A stretch of 64,000 bases of DNA from CAVSPO01 sp963730005 (GCA_963730005.1 CAVSPO010000015.1:62001-126000); one strand, 5' to 3'; positions 45,372-55,804 are shown, counted from the first letter of the stretch. Numbers and translations: made by a program. The notes: generated by a model not told the origin, from the letters alone.

Positions 45372-45407
45372 CGCAGACCGGTGCCGTGGGCTGAGCCCCG
45401 CCAGCAG

Positions 45408-45438
45408 AAGGGCGGGACACCTCAGGTGCCCCGCCCTT
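45408..45438. terminator. Bidirectional terminator between the transporter fusion and ilvC
   Basis: AAGGGCGGG (45408-45416) pairs with CCCGCCCTT (45430-45438), with an inner CACC/GGTG stem. TGTGTTG follows on the plus strand. It separates convergent genes. Confidence 0.78.
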
Positions 45439-45477
45439 GTGTTGCCCTGCTTGCCTGCGCCGGGAGATCAGGTCCGG

Positions 45478-46512
45478 TCAGCGCCCGGCGCTACCGACCT
45501 CGTAGTCATCGTGGACGTCTCCCTTGTCGATCCAGCTCATCATCGCTCGGAGCTCAGGGCCGACCTGCTCGATCTGGGCTGCCTCACCGGCCGCACGCAT
45601 CCTCAGGAACTCGGGACCGCCGTTGTCCTGGTCCTCGATGAAACCGCGAGCGAACTTGCCGGTCTGGATGTCGGACAGCACGTCCTTCATGGCATCCAGG
45701 GAGGCTTGACCCACGACTCGGGGACCAGACACGTAGGCGCCGTACTCGGCGGTGTCGGAGACGCTCCACAGCATCTTGGACAGACCACCCTCGTTGATCA
45801 GGTCGACGATCAGCTTCATCTCGTGAAGGCATTCGAAGTAGGCGATCTCCGGCTGATAGCCCGCCTCCACGAGAGTGTTGAAGCCCCCACGGATCAGCTC
45901 GACCAGCCCGCCGCACAGCACAGCCTGTTCCCCGAACAGGTCCGTTTCGGTCTCCTCGGTGAAGGTGGTCCGGATGCCCCCGGCACGCAGGCCACCGATT
46001 GCCTTGGCGTAGCTGAGGGCCAAGCCCCAGGCCTGCCCGCTGCTGTCCTTCTCCACCGCAAGGACCACCGGCACTCCCCTGCCGTCTGCATACTCACGAC
46101 GGACGATGTGACCGGGCCCTTTGGGCGCCACCATGGCGACGTCCACGCCCTCGGGAGGGTGAATGTAGCCGTAACGGATGTTGAAGCCGTGCGCGAAGAA
46201 GAGGGCATCGCCGGGCTGCAGGTTGGGGGCGATCTCCTCCTCGTACAACTTCCGCTGATGCTGGTCGGGTGCCAGGATCATCACAAGATCGGCTTCCGCT
46301 GCGGCCTCGGCCGGGGTCAGCACGCGGAACCCTTGTGCCTCTGCCTTGGCCTTCGACCTGCTGCCCGGCTGGAGGCCGATCCGCACGTCGACGCCCGAAT
46401 CCCGAAGGTTGCCCGCATGGGCATGCCCCTGTGAGCCGTATCCGATGACGGCGACGGTGCGCCCCTGGATGATGCCGAGGTCGGCGTCCTCGTCGTAAAA
46501 CTTGTCAGCCAT
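45478..46512 (-). CDS. ilvC: Ketol-acid reductoisomerase
   Basis: NADPH-dependent class I enzyme of Val/Ile/Leu synthesis. 344 aa. Seen: [34 protein letters not shown] (cofactor loop with Arg and Ser consistent with NADPH), [63 protein letters not shown] 46512 follows AAGGAGC. Last gene of ilvBNC, 22 nt after ilvN. Confidence 0.96.
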   Translation of the reverse strand: MADKFYDEDADLGIIQGRTVAVIGYGSQGHAHAGNLRDSGVDVRIGLQPGSRSKAKAEAQGFRVLTPAEAAAEADLVMILAPDQHQRKLYEEEIAPNLQPGDALFFAHGFNIRYGYIHPPEGVDVAMVAPKGPGHIVRREYADGRGVPVVLAVEKDSSGQAWGLALSYAKAIGGLRAGGIRTTFTEETETDLFGEQAVLCGGLVELIRGGFNTLVEAGYQPEIAYFECLHEMKLIVDLINEGGLSKMLWSVSDTAEYGAYVSGPRVVGQASLDAMKDVLSDIQTGKFARGFIEDQDNGGPEFLRMRAAGEAAQIEQVGPELRAMMSWIDKGDVHDDYEVGSAGR

Positions 46513-46534
46513 GTCGTTGCTCCTTGTTGATGAT

Positions 46535-47059
46535 TCAGCGGTTACGACTGAGGGCGGGGCGTCTCTTCTCGTCGATGCTCTTGCCGCCACGGTCAAGTGC
46601 CACCAGCCCGCTGGTGGCGATCTCGATGATCCCGAAGGGCGCCAGCAGCGTCAACAGGCCATCCAGCTTGTCGACCGTGCCGGTGGCCTCGATGGTTATC
46701 GAATCGCTGCCGACGTCAACGGCATGCGCCCGGAAGAGGCCGATCAGGTCGATGATCTGGCCACGGTCGTGGGCGGTGCTGCGCACCTTGACCAGGACCA
46801 TCTCGCGGGTGATCGCAGCTGGCTCCAGCTCGATGACCTTGTACACCTCGATCAGCTTATTGAGCTGTTTGACGAGCTGCTCCAGGACGGCCGGCTCCGC
46901 GACGTCAGCGGACAGCGTCATGCGGCTGACCCCCGGCTTCTCGGTCGGGCCCACGGCCAGCGAGTCGATGTTGAACCCCCGCCTGCTGAACAAACCTGCG
47001 ACGCGCGCCAGCACGCCGGGCTTGTTGGACACCAGGACACTCAGATTGTGTGTGGTCAC
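46535..47059 (-). CDS. ilvN: Acetolactate synthase small (regulatory) subunit
   Basis: Valine-sensing ACT-domain subunit that activates IlvB and confers feedback inhibition. 174 aa. N-terminal [40 protein letters not shown], then [15 protein letters not shown]-terminal domain ~85-165 with [40 protein letters not shown]. Its start overlaps the ilvB stop (ATGA), so the two subunits are translationally coupled. Confidence 0.96.
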   Translation of the reverse strand: MTTHNLSVLVSNKPGVLARVAGLFSRRGFNIDSLAVGPTEKPGVSRMTLSADVAEPAVLEQLVKQLNKLIEVYKVIELEPAAITREMVLVKVRSTAHDRGQIIDLIGLFRAHAVDVGSDSITIEATGTVDKLDGLLTLLAPFGIIEIATSGLVALDRGGKSIDEKRRPALSRNR

Positions 47060-48804
47060 AGGTCTTCCTTATCCCACTCAGGCGCCATGTCGCGCGCGAT
47101 CTTGATGTCGTCGTTGCTGGTGCCGGCCGCCACCATTGGCCACACCATGGCGTTCTTGTCACAGACGAACTCGACCACCACCGGCTGGTCGGTGATCGCC
47201 ATGGCCTGCTTGATCACTTCGTCGACCTCTTCGGGGCGGGTGGCCCGCAGCCCGACACAGCCCAACGCCTCGGCCAGCTTCGGGAAGTTGGGCACCAGAT
47301 CCGAGTGCAGGTCGGTGTTCGAGTAACGCTCGCCGTAGAACAGCGTCTGCCACTGGCGCACCATCCCCAGCACGTTGTTGTTGATGACCGCGATCTTGAC
47401 CGGGATCTTGTTGAGCGCGCAGGTGACCAGCTCCTGATTGGTCATCTGGAAGCAACCGTCCCCGTCAATGCCCCAGACCTGCAGGTCGGGGCGACCGACC
47501 TGAGCACCCATGGCAGCCGGGACACAGAAGCCCATGGTGCCCAGCCCGCCCGAAGACGCCCAACGAGAAGGCTTGTTCAGGGGCAGGAAGTGCGCGGACC
47601 ACATCTGGTGCTGACCGACGCCGGTGACGTAGAAGGCATCATCACCCACCAGCTCGCCGATGCGCTTGATCACACCTTGTGGTGAGAGCAGGTCGCCCCC
47701 GTCGCCCTGATGATTCAGCGGGTAGCGCTCCACCAAACCGTTCAGATAGTCGATCCATGGCTTGAGGTTCTGCAGCTGGTCGCGGTCGATCACCTTGTTC
47801 AACTCGACGATGACGGCCTTGGCGTCACCCACGATCGGGCAGTCCGCAGAACGATTCTTGCCGATCTCGGCCGGGTCGATGTCGGCATGGATGACCTTTG
47901 CGCCCTGAGCAAAGGAGCTCAGCTTGCCGGTCACCCGGTCGTCGAAGCGGGTACCGATCGCGATCAGAAGATCAGCGCGCTGCAGTGCGCCGACGGCCGA
48001 GACAGTGCCGTGCATTCCGGGCATGCCCATGTTGAGTGGGTGGCTGTCGGGGAAAACGCCCTGCGCCATCAGAGTCGTGACCACCGGGATACCGGTCGCC
48101 TCGACCAGTTCCGCGAGCTCCTCGCTGGCGTCGGCACGTACCACGCCGCCGCCGATGTAGAAGACCGGGCGGCGGGACTCGCTGATCATCCGCGCCGCCT
48201 CCTGCAGCTGACGAGCGTGCGGGCGCGCAGTGGGCTTGTACCCGGTCAGTTGCACGGAGTCAGGCCAGTGGAACACCGTCTTCTCGATCATGGCGTCCTT
48301 GGAGAAGTCGACCAGTACCGGACCGGGACGACCGGTGGACGCGATGTGGAAGGCCTCCTTGATCGCAGTTGCGATGTCGGCGGCCCTGGTCACCAGGTAG
48401 TTGTGCTTGGTGATCGGCATCGTGATGCCGCGAATGTCGGCTTCCTGGAAGGCGTCGGTGCCGATGAAACCGCTCGACACCTGCCCGGTGATCGCGACCA
48501 TCGGGATCGAGTCCATGTTGGCGTCCGCAATCGCTGTCACCAAGTTGGTGGCACCCGGGCCAGACGTGGCCATGCAGACCCCCACCCGACCGGTGCTCAG
48601 CGCATATCCTTCGGCGGCGTGGCCGGCACCCTGCTCGTGGCGCACCAGGATGTGGCGCAGTTTAGATTCCGCGAGCGGGTCGTAGACCGGAAGGATGGCA
48701 CCGCCCGGCAGGCCGAACACGACCTCTACGCCGACGTGCTCCAGCGAGGCGATCAAGGCCTGCGCACCCGTCATGGTCATGCCATCGGTCAATTCGGTGG
48801 CCAT
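47056..48804 (-). CDS. ilvB: Acetolactate synthase large (catalytic) subunit
   Basis: ThDP-dependent enzyme making acetolactate/acetohydroxybutyrate. 582 aa from ATG 48804, with AGGAGGG at 48811-48817. Seen: [29 protein letters not shown] (catalytic Glu), [61 protein letters not shown], ThDP motif [16 protein letters not shown] with [12 protein letters not shown]. Expression is preceded by a leader peptide and attenuator terminator (48866-48957). Confidence 0.97.
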   Translation of the reverse strand: MATELTDGMTMTGAQALIASLEHVGVEVVFGLPGGAILPVYDPLAESKLRHILVRHEQGAGHAAEGYALSTGRVGVCMATSGPGATNLVTAIADANMDSIPMVAITGQVSSGFIGTDAFQEADIRGITMPITKHNYLVTRAADIATAIKEAFHIASTGRPGPVLVDFSKDAMIEKTVFHWPDSVQLTGYKPTARPHARQLQEAARMISESRRPVFYIGGGVVRADASEELAELVEATGIPVVTTLMAQGVFPDSHPLNMGMPGMHGTVSAVGALQRADLLIAIGTRFDDRVTGKLSSFAQGAKVIHADIDPAEIGKNRSADCPIVGDAKAVIVELNKVIDRDQLQNLKPWIDYLNGLVERYPLNHQGDGGDLLSPQGVIKRIGELVGDDAFYVTGVGQHQMWSAHFLPLNKPSRWASSGGLGTMGFCVPAAMGAQVGRPDLQVWGIDGDGCFQMTNQELVTCALNKIPVKIAVINNNVLGMVRQWQTLFYGERYSNTDLHSDLVPNFPKLAEALGCVGLRATRPEEVDEVIKQAMAITDQPVVVEFVCDKNAMVWPMVAAGTSNDDIKIARDMAPEWDKEDL

Positions 48805-48865
48805 CGGTGTCCCTCCTAGTGGTGGTTGAGTGAGCCGACTGGTCCAACAAGGGCCCTCGTGAAAC

Positions 48866-48898
48866 AAAAAACCCTCGCTGCCCAAAGGCACACGAGGG
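48866..48898 (-). terminator. ilvB attenuator terminator
   Basis: On the minus strand, CCCTCG (48893-48898) and TGCC pair with GGCA and CGAGGG (48872-48877), followed directly by six T (48866-48871): a textbook intrinsic terminator 61 nt before the ilvB ATG and downstream of a leader peptide. Confidence 0.9.
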
Positions 48899-48926
48899 AG
48901 CGCTTCGACCGGAGCGGCGAAGCGCT
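48899..48926 (-). promoter_or_regulatory. Pause/anti-terminator-region hairpin of the ilvB leader
   Basis: Perfect 9-bp stem, 48918-48926 with 48899-48907 (AGCGCTTCG/CGAAGCGCT), 10-nt loop. It overlaps the leader-peptide stop codon and directly abuts the terminator stem, so ribosome position would affect its folding. The competing antiterminator pairing was not resolved by eye. Confidence 0.65.
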
Positions 48927-48957
48927 AAAGGACTACGAGCTGGTAAGTCTGCGACAC
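48925..48957 (-). CDS. ilvL: ilvB leader peptide
   Basis: Ten-codon open frame GTG-TCG-CAG-ACT-TAC-CAG-CTC-GTA-GTC-CTT-TAG, encoding (M)SQTYQLVVL. The last four codons are Leu-Val-Val-Leu, the end products of the pathway, immediately before a hairpin and intrinsic terminator. It starts seven nt after the -10, so it is predicted leaderless. This is the standard design for ribosome-mediated transcription attenuation: stalling at scarce Leu/Val-tRNA would prevent termination and allow ilvBNC expression. Confidence 0.85.
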   Translation of the reverse strand: MSQTYQLVVL

Positions 48958-48964
48958 GCTGCCA

Positions 48965-48993
48965 ATTCTGTGCCCCGAACCCCCACCTGTCAA
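48965..48993 (-). promoter_or_regulatory. ilvB leader promoter
   Basis: -35 TTGACA (48988-48993), 17-nt spacer, -10 CAGAAT (48965-48970), then seven nt to the leader-peptide GTG. The best -35 match noted in the window. Confidence 0.8.
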
Positions 48994-49030
48994 TTGTGAG
49001 CTCGCCAGTCTCAACATCCGACCACCTGGT

Positions 49031-49801
49031 TCACCATGTTCGGCGGACGGGGAATCCCGCCGCAGCCAGGCCCAGCTTGACTTCCGTGATGCTGAGCGCG
49101 CCGAAGTGAAAGACGCTGGCTGCCAGCAACGCGTCGGCACCGGCTCGTGCCGCCGCGACGAAGTCGGCCACTGTGCCGGCGCCCCCGGAGGCGATCAGGG
49201 GAACGTCGACGGCGGCCCGGACATCCTCAAGCATCTGCAGATCGAAACCGCTGGTGGTGCCGTCCGCGTCCATCGAATTCAGCAGCACCTCCCCGACTCC
49301 ACGTTCAACCGCCTGCTTGCACCACTGGATGGCGTCCAGACCAGCAGAGCGCTGCCCACCGTGGGTGGTCACCCCATAGCCCGAAGGTTGGCCCGGCTCG
49401 CGCCGCGCGTCCAGTGACAGCACCAGCACCTGGTTGCCGAAGCGTCCGGCAATCTGGTTGATGAGATCGGGGTTGGCGATCGCGCCGGTGTTCACGCCAA
49501 CCTTGTCGGCGCCGCTGCGCAGCAGTGCGTCCACGTCGTCCACGCTGCGGACTCCCCCGCCGACGGTGAGCGGGATGAACACCTCCTGAGCGCAGCGGCT
49601 CACCATGTCACGGGTGGTTTCCCGGCCGCGAGTCGACGCGGAAATGTCCAGGAAGGTCAGCTCATCCGCACCCTGTTCACCGTAGGCACGCGCCAGCTCG
49701 ACCGGATCACCGGCGTCTCGCAGCCGGGTGAAGTTGACGCCCTTGACGACGCGACCGTCGGTGACATCCAGACACGGAATGATGCGAATCGCCACTGCCA
49801 C
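49031..49801 (-). CDS. hisF: Imidazole glycerol phosphate synthase subunit HisF
   Basis: Cyclase subunit of histidine synthesis, 256 aa TIM barrel. Seen: [34 protein letters not shown] (catalytic Asp in CLDV), [29 protein letters not shown] (second Asp), [36 protein letters not shown] 49801 is preferred (TACGCT seven nt upstream); GTG 49795 is also in frame. Isolated from other his genes in this window; HisH is not visible. Confidence 0.94.
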   Translation of the reverse strand: MAVAIRIIPCLDVTDGRVVKGVNFTRLRDAGDPVELARAYGEQGADELTFLDISASTRGRETTRDMVSRCAQEVFIPLTVGGGVRSVDDVDALLRSGADKVGVNTGAIANPDLINQIAGRFGNQVLVLSLDARREPGQPSGYGVTTHGGQRSAGLDAIQWCKQAVERGVGEVLLNSMDADGTTSGFDLQMLEDVRAAVDVPLIASGGAGTVADFVAAARAGADALLAASVFHFGALSITEVKLGLAAAGFPVRRTW

Positions 49802-49808
49802 GGCGCCC

Positions 49809-49814
49809 AGCGTA
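49809..49814 (-). promoter_or_regulatory. -10 element, leaderless promoter of hisF
   Basis: TACGCT on the minus strand, seven nt before the GTG at 49801. Confidence 0.45.
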
Positions 49815-49836
49815 GCTGCCCCGGCGTGCCCGCCGA

Positions 49837-52620
49837 CTACTCGTCGGTGTCCAGCTCCACGATGTCGCGGCGCATCGCTGCCACCACTGCCTGGCACTGC
49901 AGCCGCAGGTCACCCACACCGGGGGCCGCCGAGATCTGCCCGGCCAGATCCACCACTTGCCGCACCCAGCGAACGAAATCACCGGCAGGCAGCTGGGTGT
50001 TCTCCAGCACCTCCGCCAGCTCCGCCCCGCCGGCCCAGTCGTAGGCCGCCTCAGCGAAACCGATCTCCGGTGGCTGCTGTCGCTCCACCCTGAAATCGCG
50101 CTCAACCAGGCCCACCTCGCGCCAGGTGGCACGCACCTGGCTGGCGGCGGTCTCGCTGAGGGGGTCGGGCATGCGATGCAGCTGGCCACCACCCGCCCTG
50201 GCCTCGTACACCAGCGTTGACAACACCGCCGCCAACGGCGCCGGGCCCAAGCCGTCGAACACACCACCGCGGACGCACTCGGCCACCACCAGATCGAGTT
50301 CGTTGTAGATCCGGCACAACATCCGGCCGGACTCGGTGACCTGGTCGTCGTCGGTCAGGTAGCCCAGCGAGGTCAGCACGCCGCAGATCCGGTCGAACTG
50401 ACTGGCTATCGAGTTGGTGCGGGTCTGCGCCCGCTCCCGGATCCGGCTGCTTTCGCGTTCCAGCACCAGCGCCTTCTCGGCAAAGCGGGCATGGGTTTCT
50501 CGATCGGGGCACTCATGACAGGGGTGGGCCCGCAGCTCGGTCCGCAGCTGGTCGATCTCGGCGGCCAACTGCGCGTCCCGGGCCTGTCTGGGGGCCGGCG
50601 CCACGTCGACCGGGAGCTGCTCGATCTTCTGGCGCAGGCTGGCGGCCAGGGCCTTGCGTGCGGAGGCGTTTCGAGGGTCGAATTTCTTGGGAATCCGCAA
50701 CCGCGCCACGCTGGTGGCCGGGTCCGGAAAATCCTGGATGGTCAGCCGCACCAGCTGGCGGTCCTCGGTCAGCACCAGCGGATGCGGCTCATGGTCGCGG
50801 CCGATGCCGGGGTCGACCACCACCACCCACCCCTGATGCCTGCCACCGGGCGTCCAGACCACGTCGCCGGGGACCAGATCGAGCAGCGACTCCATGGCTT
50901 CGGCCCGGCGATCTTGTTTGCGCAGCCGGGCGGCCCTGGATTCGAGCTGCGAGATCCGGTCGCGCAGCCGCGCATACTCGGTGAAGTCGCCGCGGTCGCA
51001 CTGGGCCTGGGCCAGGTACTCGTCGATGACGGCCTTGTTGCTGGCCGACTGACGTGCCATGCCGACCACCGTGCGGTCGGTCTGGAACTGCGCGAAGCTC
51101 TGCTCCAGCAGCGCGCGGGCTCGATCACGGCCCATCGAACCGACAAGGTTGACAGCCATGTTGTAGGTGGGCCGGAAACTCGACTTGAGCGGGTAGGTGC
51201 GCCGTGACGCCAGCCCGGCCACGGCACGCGGGTCCATCCCAGGTTGCCACGCCACGACGGCATGGCCCTCGTCGTCGATCCCGCGCCTCCCGGCGCGACC
51301 CGTGAGCTGCGTGTACTCACCGGGCGTGACATCGACGTGGCCTTCTCCGTTGTACTTGACCAGTCGCTCGATCACGACGGTGCGCGCCGGCATGTTGATC
51401 CCCAACGCCAGCGTCTCGGTGGCGTAGACGACCTTGACCAGGCCACGGGTGAAGGCTTGCTCCACGATGGTCTTGAGCACCGGCAGCAGCCCGGCGTGAT
51501 GCGCAGCAATGCCCCGGGTCAGCGCCTCCACGAAGCTCTCCCAGCCCAGCGCCGCCCGATCCGTGGCACTGAGCGCAGCGCCGTGCTGGGCGGCGATGCT
51601 CGCCAACTCAGCTCGTTCCGTCCGGCTGGTGAGGCGAACCCCAGAGGTGAGGAGCTGGCGCACGGCTCCGTCGCAGCCCGCGCGACTGAAAACGAACACG
51701 ATGGCCGGCAGCAGCCTGGCGTCTTCCAGAGCCCGCACGACGGCACCCCGCGACGGGGTGAGACTGCGCTTGCGCTCGCCGTCAGGCGGGCCGTTGTGCT
51801 GGCGGGCGCCCTTGAGGTACCGGGTGTTGGCAGCACCGCCAAAGGACCCCGAGCCGTAGCTGACGTTGCGCTGGCCCCGCCCGCTGCGTCCGCGCGGCCG
51901 GCGAGCGTCATCGCGGGTTTCGCGGGCCTCTCGCTGAGCCAGGGTGAGCAGTTTGGGGTTCACGCCGCGCTCACCAGAACGGTTGCTGTGCTCGAAGAGG
52001 TCAATCAGGTCGTAGCCGACCATCACGTGCTGGTACAGCGGCACCGGACGACGCTCGCTCACCACCACGGCTGTTTCGCCACGCACGGCTCCCAGCCATT
52101 CACCGAACTCCTCCGCATTGCTGACGGTGGCCGAAAGCGCGACGATCTGAACAGAATCGGCGAGGCCCAGAATAACCTCTTCCCACACCGGGCCACGGAA
52201 ACGGTCAGCCAGGTAGTGCACCTCGTCCATGACCACGAAGCCAAGCCCGCTCAAGGTCGGGGACCCGGCGTAGATCATGTTGCGCAACACTTCGGTGGTC
52301 ATCACGACGATGTCGGCTTCGCCGTTGATGGAGGTGTCACCCGTCAGCAGGCCCACTCGCAGCTCGCCGTGCCGAGCCACCAGATCGTGGTACTTCTGAT
52401 TGCTCAGCGCCTTGATCGGGGTCGTGTAGAAACACTTGCGGCCCTGCCGCAGGGCACACCAAGCGGCAAACTCGCCCACCACCGTCTTTCCGGACCCGGT
52501 CGGGGCAGCGACCAGCACACCACGACCAGCCTGAACCTCATGGCAGGCCTGCACCTGGAAATCGTCAAACGCGAAGTCGTAGCCCGCAGCGAACTCGTCC
52601 AGCAGGTCACCAGTCCCCAT
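49837..52620 (-). CDS. helY: DEAD/DEAH-box helicase HelY (Ski2/Mtr4-like)
   Basis: Actinobacterial superfamily 2 helicase, probably acting on RNA or structured nucleic acid. 927 aa. Seen: Walker [20 protein letters not shown] near residue 40, [87 protein letters not shown], then a DSHCT-type C-terminal domain (~750-927). A basic glycine-rich insert lies near 225-275. ATG 52620 overlaps the tatC stop (TGATG). Same gene order as mycobacterial pafB-pafC-tatA-tatC-helY. Confidence 0.93.
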   Translation of the reverse strand: MGTGDLLDEFAAGYDFAFDDFQVQACHEVQAGRGVLVAAPTGSGKTVVGEFAAWCALRQGRKCFYTTPIKALSNQKYHDLVARHGELRVGLLTGDTSINGEADIVVMTTEVLRNMIYAGSPTLSGLGFVVMDEVHYLADRFRGPVWEEVILGLADSVQIVALSATVSNAEEFGEWLGAVRGETAVVVSERRPVPLYQHVMVGYDLIDLFEHSNRSGERGVNPKLLTLAQREARETRDDARRPRGRSGRGQRNVSYGSGSFGGAANTRYLKGARQHNGPPDGERKRSLTPSRGAVVRALEDARLLPAIVFVFSRAGCDGAVRQLLTSGVRLTSRTERAELASIAAQHGAALSATDRAALGWESFVEALTRGIAAHHAGLLPVLKTIVEQAFTRGLVKVVYATETLALGINMPARTVVIERLVKYNGEGHVDVTPGEYTQLTGRAGRRGIDDEGHAVVAWQPGMDPRAVAGLASRRTYPLKSSFRPTYNMAVNLVGSMGRDRARALLEQSFAQFQTDRTVVGMARQSASNKAVIDEYLAQAQCDRGDFTEYARLRDRISQLESRAARLRKQDRRAEAMESLLDLVPGDVVWTPGGRHQGWVVVVDPGIGRDHEPHPLVLTEDRQLVRLTIQDFPDPATSVARLRIPKKFDPRNASARKALAASLRQKIEQLPVDVAPAPRQARDAQLAAEIDQLRTELRAHPCHECPDRETHARFAEKALVLERESSRIRERAQTRTNSIASQFDRICGVLTSLGYLTDDDQVTESGRMLCRIYNELDLVVAECVRGGVFDGLGPAPLAAVLSTLVYEARAGGGQLHRMPDPLSETAASQVRATWREVGLVERDFRVERQQPPEIGFAEAAYDWAGGAELAEVLENTQLPAGDFVRWVRQVVDLAGQISAAPGVGDLRLQCQAVVAAMRRDIVELDTDE

Positions 52621-53426
52621 CACACTGGCGCTGCGCGACGGTCGTGGATACGGCAGATGATCTCCGAGACCAGGTACATGATGAACATCGGAAGGGCCAG
52701 CGCCGCCATGGAGAACGCATCGGTGGAGGGGGTCGCAATGGCAGCGAAAAGCGTGCAGATCATCATGGCCGGAGCTCGGAACTTGCCGAGCTGCTCACCG
52801 GTGACGACGCCCATCAGGTTCAGGGAGATCAGCACGACAGGCAGCAGGAAGGCGATCCCGAACACCAGAAGCAGCCTCACCTCGAAATCGAGGAATCGGT
52901 TGAGTTCGTTGAGGTTGACCACGTCTGGTGGGTTGAACTGCAACATGGCGGCGAAACCCTTGGGCGTGACGAGATAGCCAACCGCCACACCGAACAGGAA
53001 CAGCGGGATGGCTGCGCCGAGGAATCCCAGCGCAACCTTCTTTTCCGTCTTCATCAGGGCCGGGGCGATGTAGGCCCACAACTGGTAGAGCCAGACGGGG
53101 CAGCTCAGCACCAATCCGGCAGTGAATCCGACTCTGAAATAGAGAGTGAAGGCGCCAGTGACACCCTCGGTGGTCATCTGCACGACGGCGCCGGGGTTGC
53201 GGGCCTGGTAAGTGGCCACGGCCTCGTTGATGGGCCGCATCAGGATCCCGAGCAGGTCGTCGTAGAAGGCCAGGCAGACGATGCTGACCAAAACCACGCC
53301 CGCCACCGACACGATCAGTCGATAGCGCAGCTCGCGAAGATGGTCGGCCAGTTCCATGGTGCCGTCCTCGGACGGCTTGGGTGGCCGGTACCACTTGGGT
53401 TTGGGTTCCTGCACCGCAGCGGTCAT
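52620..53426 (-). CDS. tatC: Sec-independent protein translocase TatC
   Basis: Receptor subunit of the Tat pathway for folded proteins, 268 aa, six membrane segments. Seen: MELADHLRELRYRLIVSV (twin-arginine signal-binding N-terminus, Glu in HLRELR), PVWLYQLWAYIAPALMKTEKKVALGF, FEVRLLLVFGIAFLLPVV, AIATPSTDAFSMAALALPMFIMYLVSE. Lies 11 nt after tatA, and its stop overlaps the helY start. Confidence 0.96.
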   Translation of the reverse strand: MTAAVQEPKPKWYRPPKPSEDGTMELADHLRELRYRLIVSVAGVVLVSIVCLAFYDDLLGILMRPINEAVATYQARNPGAVVQMTTEGVTGAFTLYFRVGFTAGLVLSCPVWLYQLWAYIAPALMKTEKKVALGFLGAAIPLFLFGVAVGYLVTPKGFAAMLQFNPPDVVNLNELNRFLDFEVRLLLVFGIAFLLPVVLISLNLMGVVTGEQLGKFRAPAMMICTLFAAIATPSTDAFSMAALALPMFIMYLVSEIICRIHDRRAAPV

Positions 53427-53437
53427 GACGGCGTCGG

Positions 53438-53710
53438 TCAGCGGGCGCTCTTGTCGCCCGAGGCCGGACGTTCAGGAGTCTCCTCGATGACGGCATCCAC
53501 TGTCTCGACGGGGAACGCACTCGTGGCGCGTTCGCTCCCCGGCAGCGCATCGGCTTGGGCCGTGTCGGCCGCCTTCAGTCCCTTGGTCTCTTCCTTGAAC
53601 TCGCGCAGTGCTCGTCCGCTCGCCTTGCCGAGGCCGGCCAGCTTCGTCCCTCCGAACAGCAACACAGCGATGACGAGGATGATAAGCAGCTCCTGCCAAC
53701 CCAGACCCAT
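53438..53710 (-). CDS. tatA: Sec-independent protein translocase TatA
   Basis: Pore-forming Tat subunit, 90 aa from ATG 53710. One membrane span, LGWQELLIILVIAVLLFGGTKL (residues 3-24), then the amphipathic helix AGLGKASGRALREFKEETKG and an acidic, disordered tail. An upstream in-frame start at 53779 would place a hydrophilic extension before the span and is unlikely. A FGGTKLAGLG hinge supports TatA over TatB. Confidence 0.94.
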   Translation of the reverse strand: MGLGWQELLIILVIAVLLFGGTKLAGLGKASGRALREFKEETKGLKAADTAQADALPGSERATSAFPVETVDAVIEETPERPASGDKSAR

Positions 53711-53812
53711 GTCGACTCCATCCCGTTCGTGCTTCGCCACCAGGAAACCCCAGTGTCTTCCATGGTAGGGCTTCACCAAAGGCCGGCGCCAACAGACGCT
53801 GCCCGTTGCCGA

Positions 53813-54775
53813 TCAATCTGAAAGCCACTCATCCGCCAGCGCGAGTGCCGCCCGGGCCTGGGCGAGGGCCTCGTCCCCCGCTCCCTCCGGGGACACCACC
53901 CGAGCTGAGCCCCCCAATTGCAACAAGAGTCTGGTCAGCCACGCCGGATCAGCGACCGCGAACACCGCACGGGCGCTGCCGTCCCCATGACGCTGCAACC
54001 AACGGTGCGGGTAGTACTCCGTGATCCACACCGCCTCGGGGCGCAGGTCGAGCGTCACCTCGTTGCTGCTGGAGAGATCGTCGAACCAGCGTTGCAGCCG
54101 TGGCACCGGACCGTGCGGTGCGGCAGCCTCAGGCAATTCCTCCACAGCTGCGATCCGGTCCACGCGGTAGGTTCGCCACTCCTGGTGGTCCAGGTTCCAG
54201 GCCTGCAGGTAGGCACAGCCACCCTCAAGCTGGACACGGGCCGGGTCCACGACCGGCGTGGTGGTTTCGCCGCGGGTCTGACCGTCATAGGTCAGGCAGA
54301 CCCGTTGGCCGTGGTCGATGGCAGCCAGCAGGGCCGCTCGGACCTCCTCCGAACCACTCGCCACCCGGATGGCCACGCGGTCGACGTCACGGACACCCGC
54401 AAGAGCCCGCAGTTTCTGCAGCGCTGAATCTGCTGCTGCGGCGGTGGCGTCGGTGGCGACCTCTCGCACCGCCTGTAGTGCCACGATCAGACTCGTCACC
54501 TCGTCCAGGGTGAACCGGAGCGGCCGGGACAAGTAGTCGGCGTTGGTCAGGTTGATGATCCCGTCGTTGAGTGCGGCATCCATGTCGATGTCGATCAGGT
54601 CGTCGGGAAGGCCGCCGGGCAGCCCGCACATCCACAGGACGTCCAGGTCCTTCAGCAATTGGCGGGCGGAGACTCCGAAGGTGCGGGCCACGTCATCAAC
54701 CCTGGCAGCTGGATGGGCCAGCAGATAAGGCACCAGCATGAGCAGCCGATTCGCCTGGTCCTGGGAGGTCGTCAC
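53813..54775 (-). CDS. pafC: WYL-domain transcriptional regulator PafC
   Basis: Partner of PafB in a heteromeric activator of LexA-independent DNA-damage genes (established in mycobacteria). 320 aa. N-terminal winged helix QANRLLMLVPYLLAHPAARVDDVARTFGVSARQLLKDLDVLWMCGLPG, then a WYL domain (~150-235) with VCLTYDGQTRGETTTPVVDPARVQLEGGCAYLQAWNLDHQEWRTYRVDRI and a WCX extension. GTG 54775 overlaps the pafB stop (GTGA). RecA-NDp-type motifs at recA and lhr in this window are candidate targets. Confidence 0.92.
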   Translation of the reverse strand: MTTSQDQANRLLMLVPYLLAHPAARVDDVARTFGVSARQLLKDLDVLWMCGLPGGLPDDLIDIDMDAALNDGIINLTNADYLSRPLRFTLDEVTSLIVALQAVREVATDATAAAADSALQKLRALAGVRDVDRVAIRVASGSEEVRAALLAAIDHGQRVCLTYDGQTRGETTTPVVDPARVQLEGGCAYLQAWNLDHQEWRTYRVDRIAAVEELPEAAAPHGPVPRLQRWFDDLSSSNEVTLDLRPEAVWITEYYPHRWLQRHGDGSARAVFAVADPAWLTRLLLQLGGSARVVSPEGAGDEALAQARAALALADEWLSD

Positions 54776-55737
54776 CGCGGCCCTCCCTGCAACTCCAGGA
54801 CCGCGGCCAGTTGGGAGCGCACCTTGCTGGCCACTGCCGCAGGTGCCAGCGCCAGAACGTCGGGCCCGGCTGCACACAGCTCCGCCACCAGGGAGTCGTC
54901 ATTGGCGTAGGGCACCACCCACGCGCGGAAGCCGGGAGGCAACGGTCGACCCGGAGGTGACTCGACCCCACGACGGCGCAGCGCAGGAGCCCGGTCGCCC
55001 TTGATGGCCACCAGCGCCTGCAGGTGGTCGGCCTGCGGCTCGAGTCGACGGGCCAACTCCTTGAGATCCACGGTCGGCACCTGAAAGGCCTCAGGCTGCC
55101 CGACCAACTCCGGCCCCGCGCTGATCCGTGACAGCTTGAACAGTCGCGGCGCCTGCCGCGTCAGGTCGTACCCCAGTACGAACCAGGATCCCCGACGCCA
55201 GGTGAGGGTCCAGGGCTGCACTCTTCGGGTCTCGTCGCCACCCCGGTACCCGAAGCTGACGTCGGTGCGACTGAGGGTGGCCTGCCAGAGCAGGTCGAAG
55301 GCAGGCTCGCGTGCACTGATGCGTGGTGACAGGGTTTCCAGCCTGCTGGGGTCGGGTTCAATACCCACCGCACGCAGTTTCGCCAACGCCTTGCCAGTGG
55401 ATGCTGCCGCGCTGGCCTGCTCCCACACCTGGGCCGCGGCTCCCAACACGGCGGTCTCTGCCGGGGTGAAATCAACCGGGGGCAACTCGAAGTCGGCGCG
55501 AGTGATCCGATAGCCGACTTCGTCGTCGAACAACACGTCGTTGCTGCCCACCTCGATCGGGACGCCCATCTGACGCAGGTCTTCCTTGTCCCGCTCAAAG
55601 GCGCGTTCGAACGCGGCGTCCGACAGACCGTCGTAGCCCTCGACGAGTTCCCGGATCCGTTCCCTGGCCAGGAAGCGCCGCGTCGAGAGCAGGCAGATCG
55701 TCAGGTTGACCAGCCTCTCCGACTTCTTGGGAGCCAT
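54772..55737 (-). CDS. pafB: WYL-domain transcriptional regulator PafB
   Basis: 321 aa. N-terminal winged helix KSERLVNLTICLLSTRRFLARERIRELVEGYDGLSDAAFERAFERDKEDLRQMGVPIEVG, then a WYL domain with DVSFGYRGGDETRRVQPWTLTWRRGSWFVLGYDLTRQAPRLFKLSRI and a C-terminal WCX region. ATG 55737 lies seven nt from TAGCCT. In mycobacteria pafB follows pafA (Pup ligase); here no pafA is present and gluQ is divergent instead. Confidence 0.93.
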   Translation of the reverse strand: MAPKKSERLVNLTICLLSTRRFLARERIRELVEGYDGLSDAAFERAFERDKEDLRQMGVPIEVGSNDVLFDDEVGYRITRADFELPPVDFTPAETAVLGAAAQVWEQASAAASTGKALAKLRAVGIEPDPSRLETLSPRISAREPAFDLLWQATLSRTDVSFGYRGGDETRRVQPWTLTWRRGSWFVLGYDLTRQAPRLFKLSRISAGPELVGQPEAFQVPTVDLKELARRLEPQADHLQALVAIKGDRAPALRRRGVESPPGRPLPPGFRAWVVPYANDDSLVAELCAAGPDVLALAPAAVASKVRSQLAAVLELQGGPR

Positions 55738-55744
55738 GTCTGCG

Positions 55745-55750
55745 AGGCTA
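55745..55750 (-). promoter_or_regulatory. -10 element, leaderless promoter of pafBC
   Basis: TAGCCT on the minus strand, seven nt before the ATG at 55737. No RecA-NDp-type element lies 8 nt upstream of it. Confidence 0.5.
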
Positions 55751-55792
55751 TCAGCCCGCCTCCAGACGTCGGGGTGCCTCGTCGGTGGCCAC

Positions 55793-55798
55793 TAACCT
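55793..55798 (+). promoter_or_regulatory. -10 element, leaderless promoter of gluQ
   Basis: TAACCT, six nt before the ATG at 55805. Confidence 0.5.
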
Positions 55799-55804
55799 TG
55801 AGGC

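Noticed and set aside
51244..52977. 577-codon plus-strand frame opposite helY and tatC
   Set aside because: It spans two conserved minus-strand genes and carries no domain signature.
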